A DNA stretch of 64,000 nt, from assembly GCA_964631725.1 (NCBI GenBank), contig CAZVYX010000004.1:91430-155429 (forward strand), written 5' to 3'. The DNA comes from GCA-2731375 sp964631725. Lineage in GTDB: Bacteria; Pseudomonadota; Alphaproteobacteria; GCA-2731375. Position numbers and translations under genes: made by a program. The first letter of the stretch is position 1; the number at the start of each line of letters is the position of its first letter. Below, piece by piece: positions 62,765 to 64,000 of the stretch. The notes under the pieces are model-generated. The model ran no database searches and was not told the origin of the DNA. It saw nothing but the letters and a program-made list of their open reading frames with translations.

Positions 62765-62781
62765 ACTCCTGTAAAAGGAGT
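62765..62781 (-). promoter_or_regulatory. Hairpin sequestering the ribosome binding site of the 62380-62757 gene
   Basis: The leftward mRNA reads ACTCCT-TTTAC-AGGAGT, a perfect 6-bp stem whose 3' arm is the AGGAG ribosome binding site for the ATG at 62757. Folding would hide the site, so translation may be controlled by a protein, temperature or a trans RNA. Confidence 0.5.
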
Positions 62782-62833
62782 GTGGTCATTCAAAATAGGA
62801 TTTGGGTTGCGCACACTCACCGCACACAAAAAA

Positions 62834-62906
62834 ATTGGCGGTAAGCTCAACCAGTGTGCATCAGTCTTTGCAGCAACCATCATTGGCTGCGCTGCTCACC
62901 GCCAAT
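62834..62906. repeat. Long inverted repeat in the element's intergenic region
   Basis: ATTGGCGGTAAGC (62834-62846) and GCTCACCGCCAAT (62894-62906) are inverted copies matching at 12 of 13 positions, enclosing 47 bases. A nested GCAGC...GCTGC pair lies inside. A cruciform or structured RNA could form. Double-strand or single-strand origins of rolling-circle replicons often use such structures. Confidence 0.5.
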
Positions 62907-63151
62907 CGTATTTAGTCCTTTTTGGAGAATATGCCTGTCGCTGCTGGTCGCGCCCGCTCACAGCTGTCTTGCTGTGCTCGTATTGTAGGGGTGCTGGATT
63001 AGCCAAATCGCGCTGATTGGGCGTCTATCAGCTTTTCGCGTGTACATGGCTGGTTTGTCAGGTTGCAGCTTGTTCCCTCTCTATTCCGTCGGTTTTCATC
63101 GCCCCAACTAAATAGATTTTGATAATCTCACAAACCAAAAAGGAACAAGCT

Positions 63152-63979
63152 ATGAGCAATCAAAATCTTTTAATGCCTCTACACAACCCAAAATTATTTA
63201 TTAAAACCAGCATCGTTAAGGCCGTTCAAAACGACACATTCAAATGGGTAGATCAACCATATTGGCCAACACGCAATATTGCTTTCACGCCACGTGACAA
63301 GAGCAATCGCCGCAAGCTAATTGAGGCGTTGCTTGCGCCCAGTGCCAGCAATGAGCAAATGTCTATTGGCCTGCAGTTACTTGGATGTAACCGCGAATAT
63401 AGGTGCGGCAGCCCGCTTTGCAACTACTGTCGCACCCAGTTCCAAAACCGTGCTGAAAAACGCGCCAATGCGTATTTTGCTGCCACCAGCCAAAGCAATC
63501 TCTATTTCTTAACGGTGCTAAGCGATTTGACATACAATCCGCTTCTGCAAGCACGGCCACAAATTGACAAGCTTAAAGCTTCATTGCGTGGCTGCTTTAC
63601 ACGCCATTTCCAAAAACAGGTACGTGCCTTTGGCGCACTTGAAGTTGACGTAAAACGCCCCGATTTGGCTGCGGCTAACACTGAAGCAATTAAGCTGCTT
63701 AACAACTACAATTTCCAGCAAAACGCTGGCCATGCGTTCATGCCGCACTTGCACACGATTATTGAACTGGACGGTGTTAGCGCTGATGAGTTTAAAAAAA
63801 CAACAAGGGCCATTTTTACAAAACCAAAGCAAGTGGTGCTTACGCCATTTCGTTCCAGCAACACAAAGCAATTCAATCTGCGTAATACGGCGCGTTACCC
63901 AATCAAATTTCGCTACCAGTACGCAGACAACATCATGCGTAGCAAACCTGTCCGTCATCAAAACATTTGGGACATGTGA
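63152..63979 (+). CDS. HUH-type replication initiator-like protein (Rep)
   Basis: 275 residues from the ATG at 63152 (AAGGA upstream). A Cys cluster C79-x5-C85-x4-C90-x2-C93 (GCNREYRCGSPLCNYC) looks like the zinc motif at the start of many plasmid Reps. FGALEVDVKRP and then FMPHLHTIIEL give motif 2, HxH at 199-201. YPIK (249-252) fits the YxxK nicking motif 3 about 50 residues later. Together these are the order and spacing of HUH endonucleases of rolling-circle plasmids. It would nick DNA at an origin. AT-rich codons mark it as foreign. The family is inferred from motifs only. Confidence 0.75.
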   Translation: MSNQNLLMPLHNPKLFIKTSIVKAVQNDTFKWVDQPYWPTRNIAFTPRDKSNRRKLIEALLAPSASNEQMSIGLQLLGCNREYRCGSPLCNYCRTQFQNRAEKRANAYFAATSQSNLYFLTVLSDLTYNPLLQARPQIDKLKASLRGCFTRHFQKQVRAFGALEVDVKRPDLAAANTEAIKLLNNYNFQQNAGHAFMPHLHTIIELDGVSADEFKKTTRAIFTKPKQVVLTPFRSSNTKQFNLRNTARYPIKFRYQYADNIMRSKPVRHQNIWDM

Positions 63980-63990
63980 TCCTGTTTCCA

Positions 63991-63999
63991 AAGGGAGGA
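63991..63999 (+). promoter_or_regulatory. Ribosome binding site for a gene beyond the window
   Basis: AAGGGAGGA lies 12 bases after the Rep-like stop and just before the window edge. It is a strong Shine-Dalgarno sequence, so another plus-strand gene of the element very likely starts just past 64000. Confidence 0.55.
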
Positions 64000-64000
64000 T

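Larger units (their letters stand above)
62758..63151. other. 394-base divergent non-coding region of the element
   Basis: This lies between two divergently transcribed genes and has no credible gene. It holds the RBS hairpin (62765-62781) and the long inverted repeat (62834-62906), plus GC-rich patches (CTGCTGGTCGCGCCCGCTC) amid AT-rich DNA. It probably contains both promoters and, if the Rep-like protein is real, the replication origin or nick site, which I could not locate. Confidence 0.55.
61661..64000. mobile_element. AT-rich foreign element inserted in radC (right end outside the window)
   Basis: From about 61661-61672 the base composition and codon use shift abruptly to AT-rich, while everything to the left is high-GC. 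The segment holds two small unknown genes on the minus strand, a structured non-coding region and a divergent HUH-type Rep-like gene. A ribosome binding site at the window edge shows that more genes follow. No integrase or DDE transposase is seen. It could be an integrated rolling-circle plasmid or a replicative element. A chimeric assembly join at this point is also possible. Confidence 0.7.

Noticed and set aside
1..64000. CRISPR array or rRNA operon
   Set aside because: No regularly spaced direct repeats of 24-40 bases and no rRNA-like sequence were seen.

Overview
The window reads as chromosomal DNA of a high-GC alphaproteobacterium, probably a Rhodospirillales-like heterotroph. The evidence is the sfsA-map-radC order, the many tripartite TRAP transporters, CaiB-type CoA-transferases and acyl-CoA enzymes, a complex c-di-GMP protein and class III adenylate cyclases. 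The lineage is inferred from gene content and style only. Roughly the first 61.66 kb has uniform high-GC codon use. The last 2.3 kb is clearly AT-richer and foreign.

Layout. 1-5986 (minus): the first codons of a DMT-type transporter, a TRAP transporter (dctPQM-like, with a hairpin between the binding-protein gene and the membrane genes), a DUF2938-like membrane protein, an isocitrate lyase/PEP mutase family enzyme and an epoxide-hydrolase-like protein. 6148-8208: a MoxR ATPase and VWA protein pair. 8222-9982 (minus): a REC-GGDEF-EAL protein whose receiver lacks the phospho-acceptor Asp. 10238-15479: a xanthine phosphoribosyltransferase followed by a complete BMP-type purine/nucleoside ABC importer. 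15595-27937: a long run of catabolic genes (SDR, MaoC hydratase, an odd crotonase, two acyl-CoA dehydrogenases, an ADP-forming acyl-CoA synthetase, two-subunit LeuCD-like hydratase, nitronate monooxygenase, MFS exporter). 27918-32576 (minus): two tandemly duplicated CaiB enzymes, an MBL hydrolase and an MmgE/PrpD protein.

32781-35748: two class III adenylate cyclases transcribed head to head, one carrying an N-terminal DUF427 domain. 35748-40146: esterase, dusA, Zn alcohol dehydrogenase and a lone beta-ketoacyl synthase. 40173-51353: a second catabolic island, with an amidohydrolase, CaiB, MFS, an MttB-type methyltransferase and its corrinoid protein on the minus strand, facing an AtuA-like pair and a second TRAP system on the plus strand. 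51354-52908 (minus): a LicC-like nucleotidyltransferase and a class I glutamine amidotransferase resembling the Campylobacter Cj1416/Cj1417 pair, preceded by tRNA-Ser(GCT) with a recognisable promoter. 53201-61164: a small secreted protein with a strong terminator nearby, a Sel1-type protein, YbaK, two Nu-type GSTs, a Cys/Met-metabolism PLP enzyme, a FAD oxidoreductase, a CinA/MoaB-like protein, sfsA and map.

At about 61661-61672 the radC gene is cut inside its JAMM/MPN domain and the sequence passes abruptly into AT-rich DNA. That DNA encodes two small unknown proteins and, divergently, a protein with the marks of an HUH rolling-circle replication initiator (Cys4 cluster, HxH, YxxK). The far end of this element lies beyond the window. 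No CRISPR array, rRNA, integrase or DDE transposase was seen. No recognisable DNA-binding transcriptional regulator gene was found anywhere in the window.
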